Below, in pieces: positions 29,033 through 36,577 of a DNA stretch of 64,000 nucleotides. Below the pieces are notes generated by a model. The model did no database searches, had not been told where the DNA came from, and saw nothing but the letters and a program-made list of their open reading frames with translations. The first letter of the stretch is position 1. Each line of letters starts with the position of its first letter. The position numbers and the translations under genes are program-made. This DNA comes from Dietzia sp. ANT_WB102. GTDB taxonomy: Bacteria; Actinomycetota; Actinomycetes; Mycobacteriales; Mycobacteriaceae. The stretch is from positions 620,001-684,000 of the forward strand of contig NZ_VOBA01000001.1 in NCBI RefSeq assembly GCF_008369165.1, given 5' to 3'.

Positions 29033-29566
29033 ATGTCGAACCCGTCGGTTCCCCAGACAGGTCTACAGAAGGAGCGTGCGGAGGAGGCTGCTGCTCGCCA
29101 GGCCCGGGACGAGGACAACGTTGTCGAGGAATTCACCCCCAAGGGGCCGCTACAGACCTCGCGAGGTGTGACGACCATGGACGAGACCGTCGTCGCAAAG
29201 ATCGCGGGGATGGCAGCCCGGGAGGTTCCCGGGGTCTATGACATGGGCAGCGCGACCCGCCGCGCGTTCTCCGCGGTCACGGACCGCATCCCCAACGCGC
29301 AGACCAACGTCTCCGGCGGCATCAGCGTGGAGAAGGGCGATACCCAGGCCGCCATCGATGTCACTGTGGTGGTGGAGTACGGCGCCTCGCTCGTCGAGGT
29401 CGGTGACGCGATCCGTCGGAACATCATCGAGCAGGTGGAGGGCACCACAGGCCTCGAGGTCGTCGAGGTCAACATCCATGTCTCGGACGTCCACCTTCCC
29501 CAGGAGGACGACGGCGGCGACGCTCGGGGCGGGTCTCAGACTGCCCGCACCGGCGAACTCAGGTAG
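29033..29566 (+). CDS. Asp23/Gls24-family envelope stress response protein (first copy)
   Basis: A 177-residue Asp23 protein: a hydrophilic N-terminus, then the domain proper (TSRGVTTMDETVVAKIAGMAAREVPGVYDMG at about 42-72). It continues through SVEKGDTQAAIDVTVVVEYGASL and GDAIRRNIIEQVEGTTGLEVVEVNIHVSDVH, the conserved C-terminal motif. Asp23 of staphylococci is tethered to the membrane by AmaP and linked to cell-wall stress; the same kind of scaffold is likely here. A strong GAGGAGGAAAT precedes the ATG. It is the first gene of the eight-gene cluster ending at 32835. Confidence 0.9.
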   Translation: MSNPSVPQTGLQKERAEEAAARQARDEDNVVEEFTPKGPLQTSRGVTTMDETVVAKIAGMAAREVPGVYDMGSATRRAFSAVTDRIPNAQTNVSGGISVEKGDTQAAIDVTVVVEYGASLVEVGDAIRRNIIEQVEGTTGLEVVEVNIHVSDVHLPQEDDGGDARGGSQTARTGELR

Positions 29567-29628
29567 CTCATCCACCGACAGGGGCGGGCCTGATGGCCTG
29601 CCCCCGCACCCCTGAACGAGGAGTTCTC

Positions 29629-29805
29629 ATGAAGACAACCCATCTCACTATGCTGGTGGGGCTGTTTCTCGGCGCGGTCGCCGCGTTCGGGTCGTTGGCC
29701 CAGTTCTTCGTCGTCGTCGTGTTCGGCGTGATCGGAGTGGTGGTCGGGCTGGCCATCGAGGGCCGCATCGACATCAGGGGCGTCACCGATCGTCGGGGGC
29801 GCTGA
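29629..29805 (+). CDS. DUF2273 small membrane protein
   Basis: A 58-residue protein made of two closely spaced membrane helices (LTMLVGLFLGAVAAFGSLAQ and FFVVVVFGVIGVVVGLAIEG) and a short basic tail. It is the DUF2273 type regularly found in asp23 loci (for example beside amaP). ATG 29629 follows a GAGGAGTTCTC. It lies 62 bases after the first Asp23 gene and 3 bases before the second. It likely acts as a membrane partner of the Asp23 assembly. Confidence 0.82.
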   Translation: MKTTHLTMLVGLFLGAVAAFGSLAQFFVVVVFGVIGVVVGLAIEGRIDIRGVTDRRGR

Positions 29806-29808
29806 CCG

Positions 29809-30177
29809 ATGACGATCACGCCACCGGAACAACGGGGCTCGACCACGATCCCGCCGAGCGTGGTCGCCCGCATCGCGGAACAGGCGGCGTCCGAGGTCCC
29901 CCGGGTCGGCGGAGCCGCCGGCGGGGTGCTCGGCGTTGGAGCCCGCCGCAATTTCGACTCGCGTCCCTCAGCCGAGTGCGACCTGTACGGCCAGGTCGCC
30001 GTGCTCAGGATCGACGTCGGCATGGCGTTCCCAGTCGATCTCGCCTCGACCAGTCGCCGACTGCGGCAGCATGTGATCAAACGGGTGGAATCCCTTACCG
30101 GGCTGCAGGTCGGCCGGATGGACGTCGAGGTCTCTTGGCTCAACCCCGACTACCGGGGGAGAGGAGAATTGCGATGA
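29809..30177 (+). CDS. Asp23/Gls24-family protein (second copy)
   Basis: A 122-residue minimal Asp23 domain: STTIPPSVVARIAEQAASEVPRVGG, then GQVAVLRIDVGMAFPVDLASTSRRL and the C-terminal VESLTGLQVGRMDVEVSWL. It lacks the N-terminal extension of the first copy. It ends in an ATGA overlap with the following gene, so the two are translationally coupled. Confidence 0.83.
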   Translation: MTITPPEQRGSTTIPPSVVARIAEQAASEVPRVGGAAGGVLGVGARRNFDSRPSAECDLYGQVAVLRIDVGMAFPVDLASTSRRLRQHVIKRVESLTGLQVGRMDVEVSWLNPDYRGRGELR

Positions 30178-30728
30178 GTGCCACGACCACGCCACGCAAA
30201 CTGGTCAGACACCCTGCGCGCGCGATCCCCGCCGTCCTCCTGTCCGTTGTGCTGCTGGTGGGCGGGGCGCTGGGGGTGTGGCTACTGGGCGCGTACTTCC
30301 TCCACGGCACCGTCCCGACCGAGGCCTCCAGTGCCGTCACGGCGATCGCCGATACTCGGCTCGACTCGATCACCGCCAAGGTGGTGGCGGTCGCCCTGGC
30401 GCTGCTGGGCTTGCTGATGATCCTGTCGGCGCTCGTCCCGGGGAGACCCTCACGCACCCAGATCCTGGACGGCGACGTTCCCGGTGAGACCGCAATCTCC
30501 CGCCGCGACCTCGCCCGACGAATCCGTCGCCGCACCGAGCAGGTGGACGGGGTCCACAGCGCCCACGTGGAGATCGGGCGCCGCCGCACCGACGTCGTCG
30601 TCCGCACGGTCGTCGACGACACCGAACCGGTACTCCACGCTGCCAGGGCCGCCGTCGAGCAGGCGGTCGAGGAACTGCATCCTGCTCGGTCGGCACCACC
30701 CCGCGTCCGTATCGTCCGCAGAAGCTAA
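30174..30728 (+). CDS. DUF6286-like membrane protein of the Asp23 cluster
   Basis: A 184-residue protein with two membrane spans (AIPAVLLSVVLLVGGALGVW at about 18-37, and ITAKVVAVALALLGLLMILS at about 66-85). An Asp23-like cytoplasmic C-terminus follows: ISRRDLARRIRRRTEQVDGVHSAHVEIGRRRTDVVVRT. The two-span, Asp23-like-tail arrangement fits the DUF6286 proteins found in actinobacterial asp23 loci. It could anchor soluble Asp23 proteins to the membrane. The family name is from memory. Confidence 0.75.
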   Translation: MSATTTPRKLVRHPARAIPAVLLSVVLLVGGALGVWLLGAYFLHGTVPTEASSAVTAIADTRLDSITAKVVAVALALLGLLMILSALVPGRPSRTQILDGDVPGETAISRRDLARRIRRRTEQVDGVHSAHVEIGRRRTDVVVRTVVDDTEPVLHAARAAVEQAVEELHPARSAPPRVRIVRRS

Positions 30729-30739
30729 GGAGACACACC

Positions 30740-31420
30740 ATGCGTTCGCTCTCCGGAATCCGCAATCGACTAGTGCTCCTGCTGGTGGGCGTACTCGCCC
30801 TCGTGGCCGCGGCCTGGCTCGGCGCGGTCGCCTTCGGGCTCTTCTCCACCGTCGGGGCGCTCGACGGTGTCCTCGCTCCCGGCGAACAGACAGTCGACGC
30901 GATAGTCCAGACCCATCGCGGATGGCTCCTGCCGACTGCTTCGGTGGTCGCGGTGCTCGCCACTCTTGCCGGTCTCGCGCTGCTCATCGGGCAGATCCCG
31001 TCACAGCCGGGCAACACCGTCCTCCGTTTTCACGACCGGGATCGCACGGTGCTGGCCTCCGTCGAGCCCGCGGTCCTCGAACGCGCGCTCGCTGACCACG
31101 TCGCGGATGTGCCAGGTGTCCTCGACAGCTCGGTCCACGTCTCGGGCTCGACCGTCGACCTCTGTGTTCAGGCGGAGATCGCGGTGTCCGAGGGCGCGGA
31201 GGTGGAATGGACGATCGGGCAGGCCCGCCGCCTGCTCGCCGCTGACGTGAGCACCGCCCTGGGTTCGGCACCGAGACGTGTCGACCTGCTCGTTCGGCTG
31301 CGCTCGACCGCCGCACCGTCCCGGCTGAGTACCGATGACGCGCACGAGCGCGCGCCCGGAGGCCGCCGACACGAGAACCGTCCGAGCGCCCCACGGACCC
31401 GGACCCCCGAGACCGTATGA
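30740..31420 (+). CDS. amaP: AmaP-like Asp23 membrane anchor
   Basis: A 226-residue protein with an N-terminal span (LVLLLVGVLALVAAAWLGAV), an outside loop and a second span (LLPTASVVAVLATLAGLALL). A cytoplasmic domain begins VLRFHDRDRTVLASVEPAVLERALADHVADVPGV, with a charged tail. This is the alkaline-shock-response membrane anchor layout, in which the cytoplasmic part binds Asp23. The stop overlaps the start of the ECF sigma factor (ATGA), which directly links the stress scaffold to a transcription factor. Confidence 0.78.
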   Translation: MRSLSGIRNRLVLLLVGVLALVAAAWLGAVAFGLFSTVGALDGVLAPGEQTVDAIVQTHRGWLLPTASVVAVLATLAGLALLIGQIPSQPGNTVLRFHDRDRTVLASVEPAVLERALADHVADVPGVLDSSVHVSGSTVDLCVQAEIAVSEGAEVEWTIGQARRLLAADVSTALGSAPRRVDLLVRLRSTAAPSRLSTDDAHERAPGGRRHENRPSAPRTRTPETV

Positions 31421-31992
31421 CGGTGAGTGCCGACGACGACGAAGTGGGTGACCGCGTCCTCGTGCTGCGAGCACAGGACGGCGACATCGGCGCATTCGAG
31501 CTGCTGGTCGACCGGCACCAGGGGAGGTTGTTCCGCATCGCCTACCTTACGGTGGGAGATCGCCAGGACAGCGAGGACATCGTCCAGGAGAGTCTGTTGC
31601 TCGCGTGGCGGAGGCTGCACCTGCTGGACGACCCCGACGCATTCCGGAGTTGGCTCTCTCGCATCAGCTCCCGACGCGCGACCGATGTGGCACGGCGCCG
31701 ACAGCGACGCGCCACAGAGGCGCAGCCGACCGAGGTCCTGGAGCGCCGCGAGGACGAGCGACCCGGATCCGACCCGGCACACACCACCCAGGTGAACGTG
31801 CAGCTGCAGGCACTCGCCCGGGCGCTGGGGATGTTGGAGCCTGGTTTACGTTCGTGCTGGGCACTGCGGGAGGTCGAGGGAATGACCTATCGGGAAATCG
31901 CCACGATTTTGGGGATCACCGAGGCGACGGCGCGGGGACGCCTCGCGCGTGCCCGGGCACAAGTCATCCAACAGATGGAGGAATGGAGGTGA
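31417..31992 (+). CDS. ECF-type RNA polymerase sigma factor
   Basis: A 191-residue sigma factor. Region 2 runs from about 20 to 90 (DIGAFELLVDRHQGRLFRIAYL, QDSEDIVQESLLLAW, then FRSWLSRISSRRATDVARRR). Region 4 runs from about 130 to 188 (LEPGLRSCWALREVEGMTYREIATILG and TARGRLARARAQV). It has no extra C-terminal domain. It sits inside the Asp23 cluster, overlapping amaP upstream, and no recognisable zinc anti-sigma gene is adjacent. Autoregulation of the cluster is a reasonable inference but no promoter was proved. Confidence 0.88.
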   Translation: MTVSADDDEVGDRVLVLRAQDGDIGAFELLVDRHQGRLFRIAYLTVGDRQDSEDIVQESLLLAWRRLHLLDDPDAFRSWLSRISSRRATDVARRRQRRATEAQPTEVLERREDERPGSDPAHTTQVNVQLQALARALGMLEPGLRSCWALREVEGMTYREIATILGITEATARGRLARARAQVIQQMEEWR

Positions 31993-31997
31993 GCCCC

Positions 31998-32507
31998 ATG
32001 GACGATCCGTCCGGCTCCCGAGAACGGGACGAGAACGCCGCGACCAGTCAGTATCTCGAGCTGATTCGCGCCCTGCACAGTGAGTGGGACGAGTTGGAAG
32101 AACGAGGCGAGGTCGGCGTCCAGCTGTCGCGCCGCGCCCGGGTGAGTCTCACCGAGTCGGTCCGCGCCGATGTGCGTCACGGCGCCCAGGTGCGCATGCC
32201 GAACACCGCTCTCGGCCCCTTTACCCTGTCCGAACTGTCACTACGTACCCTCGTCCGCGCGACCGTGGACCGGGTGCCCGACGCCGTGGCGTTGAAGACC
32301 TCGTTTGATCACGCGGCCAGCCCGGACTGGCGCACTCGAGGAACCCCGCAGAGGATTTCCTGCCGCATCTCCGCCAGTACCGCCGCACCCGACCTACCAG
32401 CACTCGCCGACCGGATTCGTACCTCCGTCCAGGCCGCCTGCGCACAGGATCTCGACCTGAACGACGTCGTCGTCGACATCCACATCGAGGATCTCCATGA
32501 CAGCTGA
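31998..32507 (+). CDS. Asp23-like protein downstream of the sigma factor
   Basis: A 169-residue protein. Its N-terminal half (SQYLELIRALHSEWDELEERGEVGVQLSRRA) is helical and charged. Its C-terminal half has Asp23 character (LSELSLRTLVRATVDRVPDAVALKTSF, then VQAACAQDLDLNDVVVDIHIEDL). ATG 31998 is chosen because a GGAGG lies eight bases upstream; a GTG at 31989 would overlap the sigma-factor stop. Its place directly after an ECF sigma gene is where an anti-sigma factor normally lies, so a regulatory role is possible. No membrane span is present. Confidence 0.7.
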   Translation: MDDPSGSRERDENAATSQYLELIRALHSEWDELEERGEVGVQLSRRARVSLTESVRADVRHGAQVRMPNTALGPFTLSELSLRTLVRATVDRVPDAVALKTSFDHAASPDWRTRGTPQRISCRISASTAAPDLPALADRIRTSVQAACAQDLDLNDVVVDIHIEDLHDS

Positions 32508-32835
32508 GCCCGCCGCCGCCACCATCGCCGACCTGGTCACCGCGGTTCCGGGCGTCCAGGGCATCGAACCCGGCATCGGGACCACGCTGCGTACCCTGGA
32601 CGCGCGTATCCGACGCGTCGGCGGCGCCGCGCACCACTTCGGTCTCCACGTGGACAGAGACCAGAACACCGTGGTCGTGGAGGTGTGCGTGGACCACTCC
32701 CGGGCGGTCCGCCATATCGTGCGCGATATCCAGGACGTTGTCCGCACCTCGCTCCAGGGCGCGTTCTCGTCTGACCCGGTGGTCCTGGTTCGAGTGCAGT
32801 CCCTGCAGGTAGCGGGCACCGGGCGCGGCTCCTGA
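32497..32835 (+). CDS. Small Asp23-like protein
   Basis: A 112-residue protein: ATIADLVTAVPGVQGIEPGIGTTLRTLDARI, a central FGLHVDRDQNTVVVEVCVDHSR strand pair and a DIQDVVRTSLQGAFSSDPVVLVRVQSLQV end. The alternating strand-helix pattern and closing motif are those of a reduced Asp23 domain. It overlaps the preceding gene by 11 bases and is the last Asp23-type gene before the ATPase. Confidence 0.68.
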   Translation: MTAEPAAATIADLVTAVPGVQGIEPGIGTTLRTLDARIRRVGGAAHHFGLHVDRDQNTVVVEVCVDHSRAVRHIVRDIQDVVRTSLQGAFSSDPVVLVRVQSLQVAGTGRGS

Positions 32836-32884
32836 ACGGACGGGCCCGGCCCGGATCGGGGTCGGCGTGAGGGAAGATGGACCC

Positions 32885-34885
32885 ATGGCTGGATTCCAGG
32901 AAGACGTTCGCGTCGACAAGCGTGGGCCGACCGGAGGCGGGGAGCATCTCGCTGACACCTCGGAGTCGCACAACCGGGGAACTGTCGCCCGCGTCGTGCG
33001 TGATTATCCGTTGGTGATCGCGTCGGTGCTGGTCCTCGCGGTGGTGTTGGGGTTGCTGCTCGCTGGACAGAACGGGCTGGCGCAGTGGATCGGCTCGATA
33101 TGGGCCGGGGCCGTGGCGTTGTGGGTCGCCTGGGGAATGGTCCGCGACCTGATGGCGGGGCACTGGGGGATCGACATACTCGCGGTCACCGCCGTGACCG
33201 CGACCGTGGCGGTGGGCGAGTACGTCGCCGCGCTCGTGGTGGTACTGATGCTCACTGGTGGCGAGGCGTTGGAGGATTACGCCGCGGGGCGGGCGCGCCG
33301 AGAGTTGAATGCGCTCCTCGATCGCACCCCACGGACCGCGCGCAGGGTGCTCGACGACGGCTCCGTGGAGGAGGTCCCGGCAGAGGACGTGCAACCGGGG
33401 GAGCTGCTGCTGCTGCGGCCGAGCGAGGTCCTTCCGGTCGACGGCCACCTCGAGGACGACGAGGCCGAGCTGGACGAGTCCTCGATCACGGGCGAGAGCC
33501 TGCCGGTTACGCGGCAGCGCGGGGAGAACTTGCTGTCCGGTTCAGTCAACGGCACCCGCGCCATCCTGGTGCGGGCTACCAGTAGCGCCGCCGACAGCCA
33601 GTACGCGCGGATAGTCGAGATGGTCCGCGCCGCCTCGGAGTCGAGGGCGCCGGTGGTCCGGCTCGCCGACCGCTATGCCGTCCCGTTCACCGTGCTGGCC
33701 CTGACGATCGCGGGCGCAGCCTGGTGGTATTGGTCCGACCCGGTGGTCTTCGCCGAAGTGCTCGTCGTGGCCACCCCCTGCCCACTACTAATCGCCGCGC
33801 CCGTGGCGTTCCTCGGGGGGATGGGACGGGCGGCACGCACCGGTGTGGTCGTCAAGGACGCGGGAACCCTCGAGCGCCTAGCGGACGTGCGGACCGTGGC
33901 CTACGACAAGACCGGGACGATGACCTACGGTCGCCCCGAGCTGGTGGCCGTCCACCCGGCGCCCGGGTCGCAGTGGGACACCACGGCTGGTGAACTCGAA
34001 TTGTTGCAACTGACGGCCTCGGCAGAGCAGTACTCGTCACACGTGGTGGCCGCGTCGGTGCAGGATGCCGCCCGCCAGCGGGGGCTGGAGTTGCTACCCG
34101 CCGAGGACGCGCAGGAGGAGGCCACCAATGGTGTCACCGCCACGGTGGACGGGCGGGCGGTGGTCGTCGGCAAACGTCTGTTCGCGGCCGAGCACGCCGG
34201 GCACGTGCCCGAGGCTCACCTGGAGCCGGGTCAACTGGCGGTGTATGTCTCGATAGACCGAGAATTCGCCGGTGTCGTCATCATGGCGGACCAGCTGCGC
34301 GAGGACGCGAGAGACACGGTCGTCGCGCTTGGCGACCTGGGCGTGACCGACCAGCTGGTGCTCAGCGGCGACGCGCAGACCACGGTGGACCACATCGCGA
34401 CGGCCGCCGGATTGGATCAGGCATGGGGCGAGCTGCTGCCGCAGGACAAGGTGCGCCTCATCCGCGAGCTCCCCCACCGCTCGGTGATCATGGTGGGCGA
34501 CGGCGTCAACGACGCGCCGGCACTGGCCGTCGCCGACATCGGCATCGCGATGGGCGGCCGGGGCTCGACCGCGGCCAGTGAGTCAGCGGACATCGTGATC
34601 CTCACTGAGCAGCTGGGACGCGTGGCCAGCGCGGTGCGCGTGGGACAGCGCACCATGCACGTGGCGCTGCAGAGCATCTGGATCGGCATCGCACTGTCCG
34701 TCGGATTGATGCTGGTCGCCGCGACGGGCTCGATCCCCGCGGTGGTGGGTGCACTCAGCCAGGAGGTGGTGGATCTGGTGGTGATCCTCAACGCCCTGCG
34801 CGCGATCCGCCCGGGACGGGCGGAGCGCGCCGCACTCGCAAGTGCCCTACCGTCACGACCTGGTGAGGAACGCGACGACCGCTGA
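32885..34885 (+). CDS. P1B-type heavy-metal-translocating ATPase
   Basis: A 666-residue P-type ATPase without an N-terminal HMA domain. Key motifs are intact: TGES-type actuator (SSITGESLPVTRQRG), membrane metal motif TPCPLLIA (T297-C299-P300), phosphorylation loop DKTGTMT (D341) and hinge GDGVNDAPAL (538-547). The single-cysteine TPCP motif and the C-terminal SQEVVDLVVILNALR resemble the P1B-5 class, for which Ni or Fe transport has been proposed, instead of CPC copper or zinc pumps. The specificity is inference. It starts 49 bases after the Asp23 cluster on the same strand and overlaps the end of the convergent hydrolase by 33 bases. Confidence 0.9.
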   Translation: MAGFQEDVRVDKRGPTGGGEHLADTSESHNRGTVARVVRDYPLVIASVLVLAVVLGLLLAGQNGLAQWIGSIWAGAVALWVAWGMVRDLMAGHWGIDILAVTAVTATVAVGEYVAALVVVLMLTGGEALEDYAAGRARRELNALLDRTPRTARRVLDDGSVEEVPAEDVQPGELLLLRPSEVLPVDGHLEDDEAELDESSITGESLPVTRQRGENLLSGSVNGTRAILVRATSSAADSQYARIVEMVRAASESRAPVVRLADRYAVPFTVLALTIAGAAWWYWSDPVVFAEVLVVATPCPLLIAAPVAFLGGMGRAARTGVVVKDAGTLERLADVRTVAYDKTGTMTYGRPELVAVHPAPGSQWDTTAGELELLQLTASAEQYSSHVVAASVQDAARQRGLELLPAEDAQEEATNGVTATVDGRAVVVGKRLFAAEHAGHVPEAHLEPGQLAVYVSIDREFAGVVIMADQLREDARDTVVALGDLGVTDQLVLSGDAQTTVDHIATAAGLDQAWGELLPQDKVRLIRELPHRSVIMVGDGVNDAPALAVADIGIAMGGRGSTAASESADIVILTEQLGRVASAVRVGQRTMHVALQSIWIGIALSVGLMLVAATGSIPAVVGALSQEVVDLVVILNALRAIRPGRAERAALASALPSRPGEERDDR

Positions 34886-35725
34886 TTCGAAGGCGGCCTT
34901 CTGCTCAATCATCACCCAGTGCCCGCAGTTCGGGAACACGTGGATCTCCCCGTTGACGAGCAGGCGCATCGGCAGCAACGACATGTCGAGCGGGCTCACG
35001 CGGTCGTCGCGACCCCAGGTGATCAGCGTGGGGGCCCGGACCGCCCGGAGCCGGGTCCACGCCGGCACCGACTCCGGGTCGCGGGCGTCGGCCGCCATGC
35101 GTTCGAGAGCGGCGCGACCGTACATCATTCGGGAGCTGGCGAGGGTCGCCGCGTCGGTCGCGTGCGCCCAGCGCTGCTCGATCATGTCCTCGGTGACCAG
35201 AGAGCGGTCGAAAACCATCGAATGCAGCCAGTCGACGAGACGCTCCCGCGTCGGGTCCTCCACGAATTCACTCAGGCGCACGATCCCCTCACCCGGGGAC
35301 GGGGCGAACAAGGACGCCCCGGCGCCGCCGATCGTCACCATCTTGTCGACCCGCTCGGGGGACGCCGCCGCGAAGTCGATCCCGACGAACCCGCCCATCG
35401 AGTTGCCGAGCAGGTGGACCCGGTCGAGCCCCATCCCGTCCAGGAACGCCCGCACGGCGGTCTGTGCCGAAACCATAGGATGCGGGGCCCCGAAGTCGTC
35501 GCTGACGCCGAAGCCGGGCAGTTCCACGACGAACGTCCGGAAGTGCTCGGCAAAAGCCGGTACGTTCCCGGCGAAATTGCGCCACCCAGTGACCCCGGGC
35601 CCGGACCCGTGGAGCATCACCAGCGGCGGTCCCTCGCCGGCCTCGCGGTAGCGGAGCACCCCGTGCTCGGTCGACAGTTCCCTGAGTTCGGGCTCCCGGG
35701 TGTGGTCAGCAGTCGCACTGGTCAT
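34853..35725 (-). CDS. HsaD-like alpha/beta hydrolase
   Basis: A 290-residue C-C hydrolase type protein closely resembling the one at 17517: MLHGSGPGVTGWRNFAGN oxyanion region, GNSMGG nucleophile (S109), WGRDDRVSPLD acid and CGHWVMIEQ base (H269). The lid segment FAPSPGEGIVRLSEFVEDPTRERLVDWLHSMV is typical of HsaD/BphD meta-cleavage-product hydrolases. A GAAGGTGAT precedes ATG 35725. It forms a two-gene unit with the SnoaL-like gene upstream. No KstR-type site was seen; an unrelated palindrome lies between the two genes. Confidence 0.82.
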   Translation of the reverse strand: MTSATADHTREPELRELSTEHGVLRYREAGEGPPLVMLHGSGPGVTGWRNFAGNVPAFAEHFRTFVVELPGFGVSDDFGAPHPMVSAQTAVRAFLDGMGLDRVHLLGNSMGGFVGIDFAAASPERVDKMVTIGGAGASLFAPSPGEGIVRLSEFVEDPTRERLVDWLHSMVFDRSLVTEDMIEQRWAHATDAATLASSRMMYGRAALERMAADARDPESVPAWTRLRAVRAPTLITWGRDDRVSPLDMSLLPMRLLVNGEIHVFPNCGHWVMIEQKAAFESAVVAFLTRS

Positions 35726-35765
35726 GCGATCACCTTCCCACCGCATCGACGACCCTGGTCCGCAC

Positions 35766-35782
35766 TTCCCGTTCACCGGGAA
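35766..35782. promoter_or_regulatory. Palindrome TTCCCG-N5-CGGGAA before the hydrolase gene
   Basis: A perfect six-base inverted repeat with a five-base spacer lies 40 bases upstream of the hydrolase start, between it and the SnoaL-like gene. It could be an operator for an internal promoter. It matches no regulator motif I know. Confidence 0.35.
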
Positions 35783-35805
35783 TGCTCAGACCACCCGTGC
35801 CCACC

Positions 35806-36342
35806 TCAGCGGGTGTAAAATCCGGGAGTGGCGTCGACGCTCAGCCGTTCTAGACGGCGGTAGCTGATGAGCCACCGACCTGCGACCTTCCGGTACTCCT
35901 CGTGATAGAAGCCGTACCCGTGCAGCCATTCGGTTTCCGAGCCCCGGGTGAACCACAGCCGGTCCTCCATCGCCCACACGCCGACCGCCGTGGTCTCGGA
36001 AGTGAGCGTGATCTCCGGAGTGTGGCCGTGGTGCACGCTGGTCACCGGAACGTCACCGTCGAGGGTGGCGCGGATGGCCGCCGTCAGTGCGGCACCGCCC
36101 ACCACGGGGCCGCCACGCGCCGTGCTCACCGCGGATTCCGAATCCTCAGCGGGCCGCGCGGCGCCCGGACTGTTCCACGAGTCGCTGACGACGTCGTCGG
36201 TATGGAACGAGGCGTAGCGCTCCCAGTCCTTGGTGTCCATACAGCGCAGTCGGCCCGCGAACACCTTCTTGATCTCCTCGACCGCGAGGAGCTGCTCGGC
36301 GGCGGACATCCTGCCGTTGTGTTCTTGTGCGTACATGGCCAT
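35806..36342 (-). CDS. SnoaL-like (NTF2-fold) protein
   Basis: A 178-residue NTF2-fold protein: AVEEIKKVFAGRLRCMDTKDWERYASFHTDDVVSD is the family N-terminal unit, VHHGHTPEITLTSETTAVGVWAMEDR contains the conserved HHGH, and WLISYRRLERLSVD closes the sheet. It matches the subset of SnoaL-like proteins found in steroid and aromatic degradation gene sets, where some act as hydratases or isomerases. ATG 36342 has an AGGAG upstream. It leads the operon that continues into the HsaD-like hydrolase and is divergent from the acyl-CoA ligase. Confidence 0.76.
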   Translation of the reverse strand: MAMYAQEHNGRMSAAEQLLAVEEIKKVFAGRLRCMDTKDWERYASFHTDDVVSDSWNSPGAARPAEDSESAVSTARGGPVVGGAALTAAIRATLDGDVPVTSVHHGHTPEITLTSETTAVGVWAMEDRLWFTRGSETEWLHGYGFYHEEYRKVAGRWLISYRRLERLSVDATPGFYTR

Positions 36343-36520
36343 TGCCGTTGCTCTCCTGGGGCTGTCTGGTCCTGATCACCGGGCGGTTCAGCGTCGCATG
36401 TTGCGGCCACGTTGTCGCTGAGTTTCACGATTGGTGGGAGTGGCCGGGGCGAGCCTCGGGCGAGCACACCCGTGCTGCGTTGATAGAGAATGAGTCCTCT
36501 GGGCTGCGAAAGCACCCAGC

Positions 36521-36547
36521 CCGAACCGGTTCGGCATACCGGTTACC
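36521..36547. promoter_or_regulatory. Paired AACCGGTT-type palindromes before the acyl-CoA ligase
   Basis: CCGAACCGGTTCGG (36521-36534) is a perfect 14-base palindrome, and a second ACCGGTT follows at 36538-36544. Both lie 30-60 bases upstream of the ligase start. The core has the AACnnGTT spacing of KstR-type sites but different flanks, so it may belong to another TetR-family repressor. Confidence 0.5.
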
Positions 36548-36577
36548 TGCCGTGATTGACAGCGGAAAGGACTTTCG

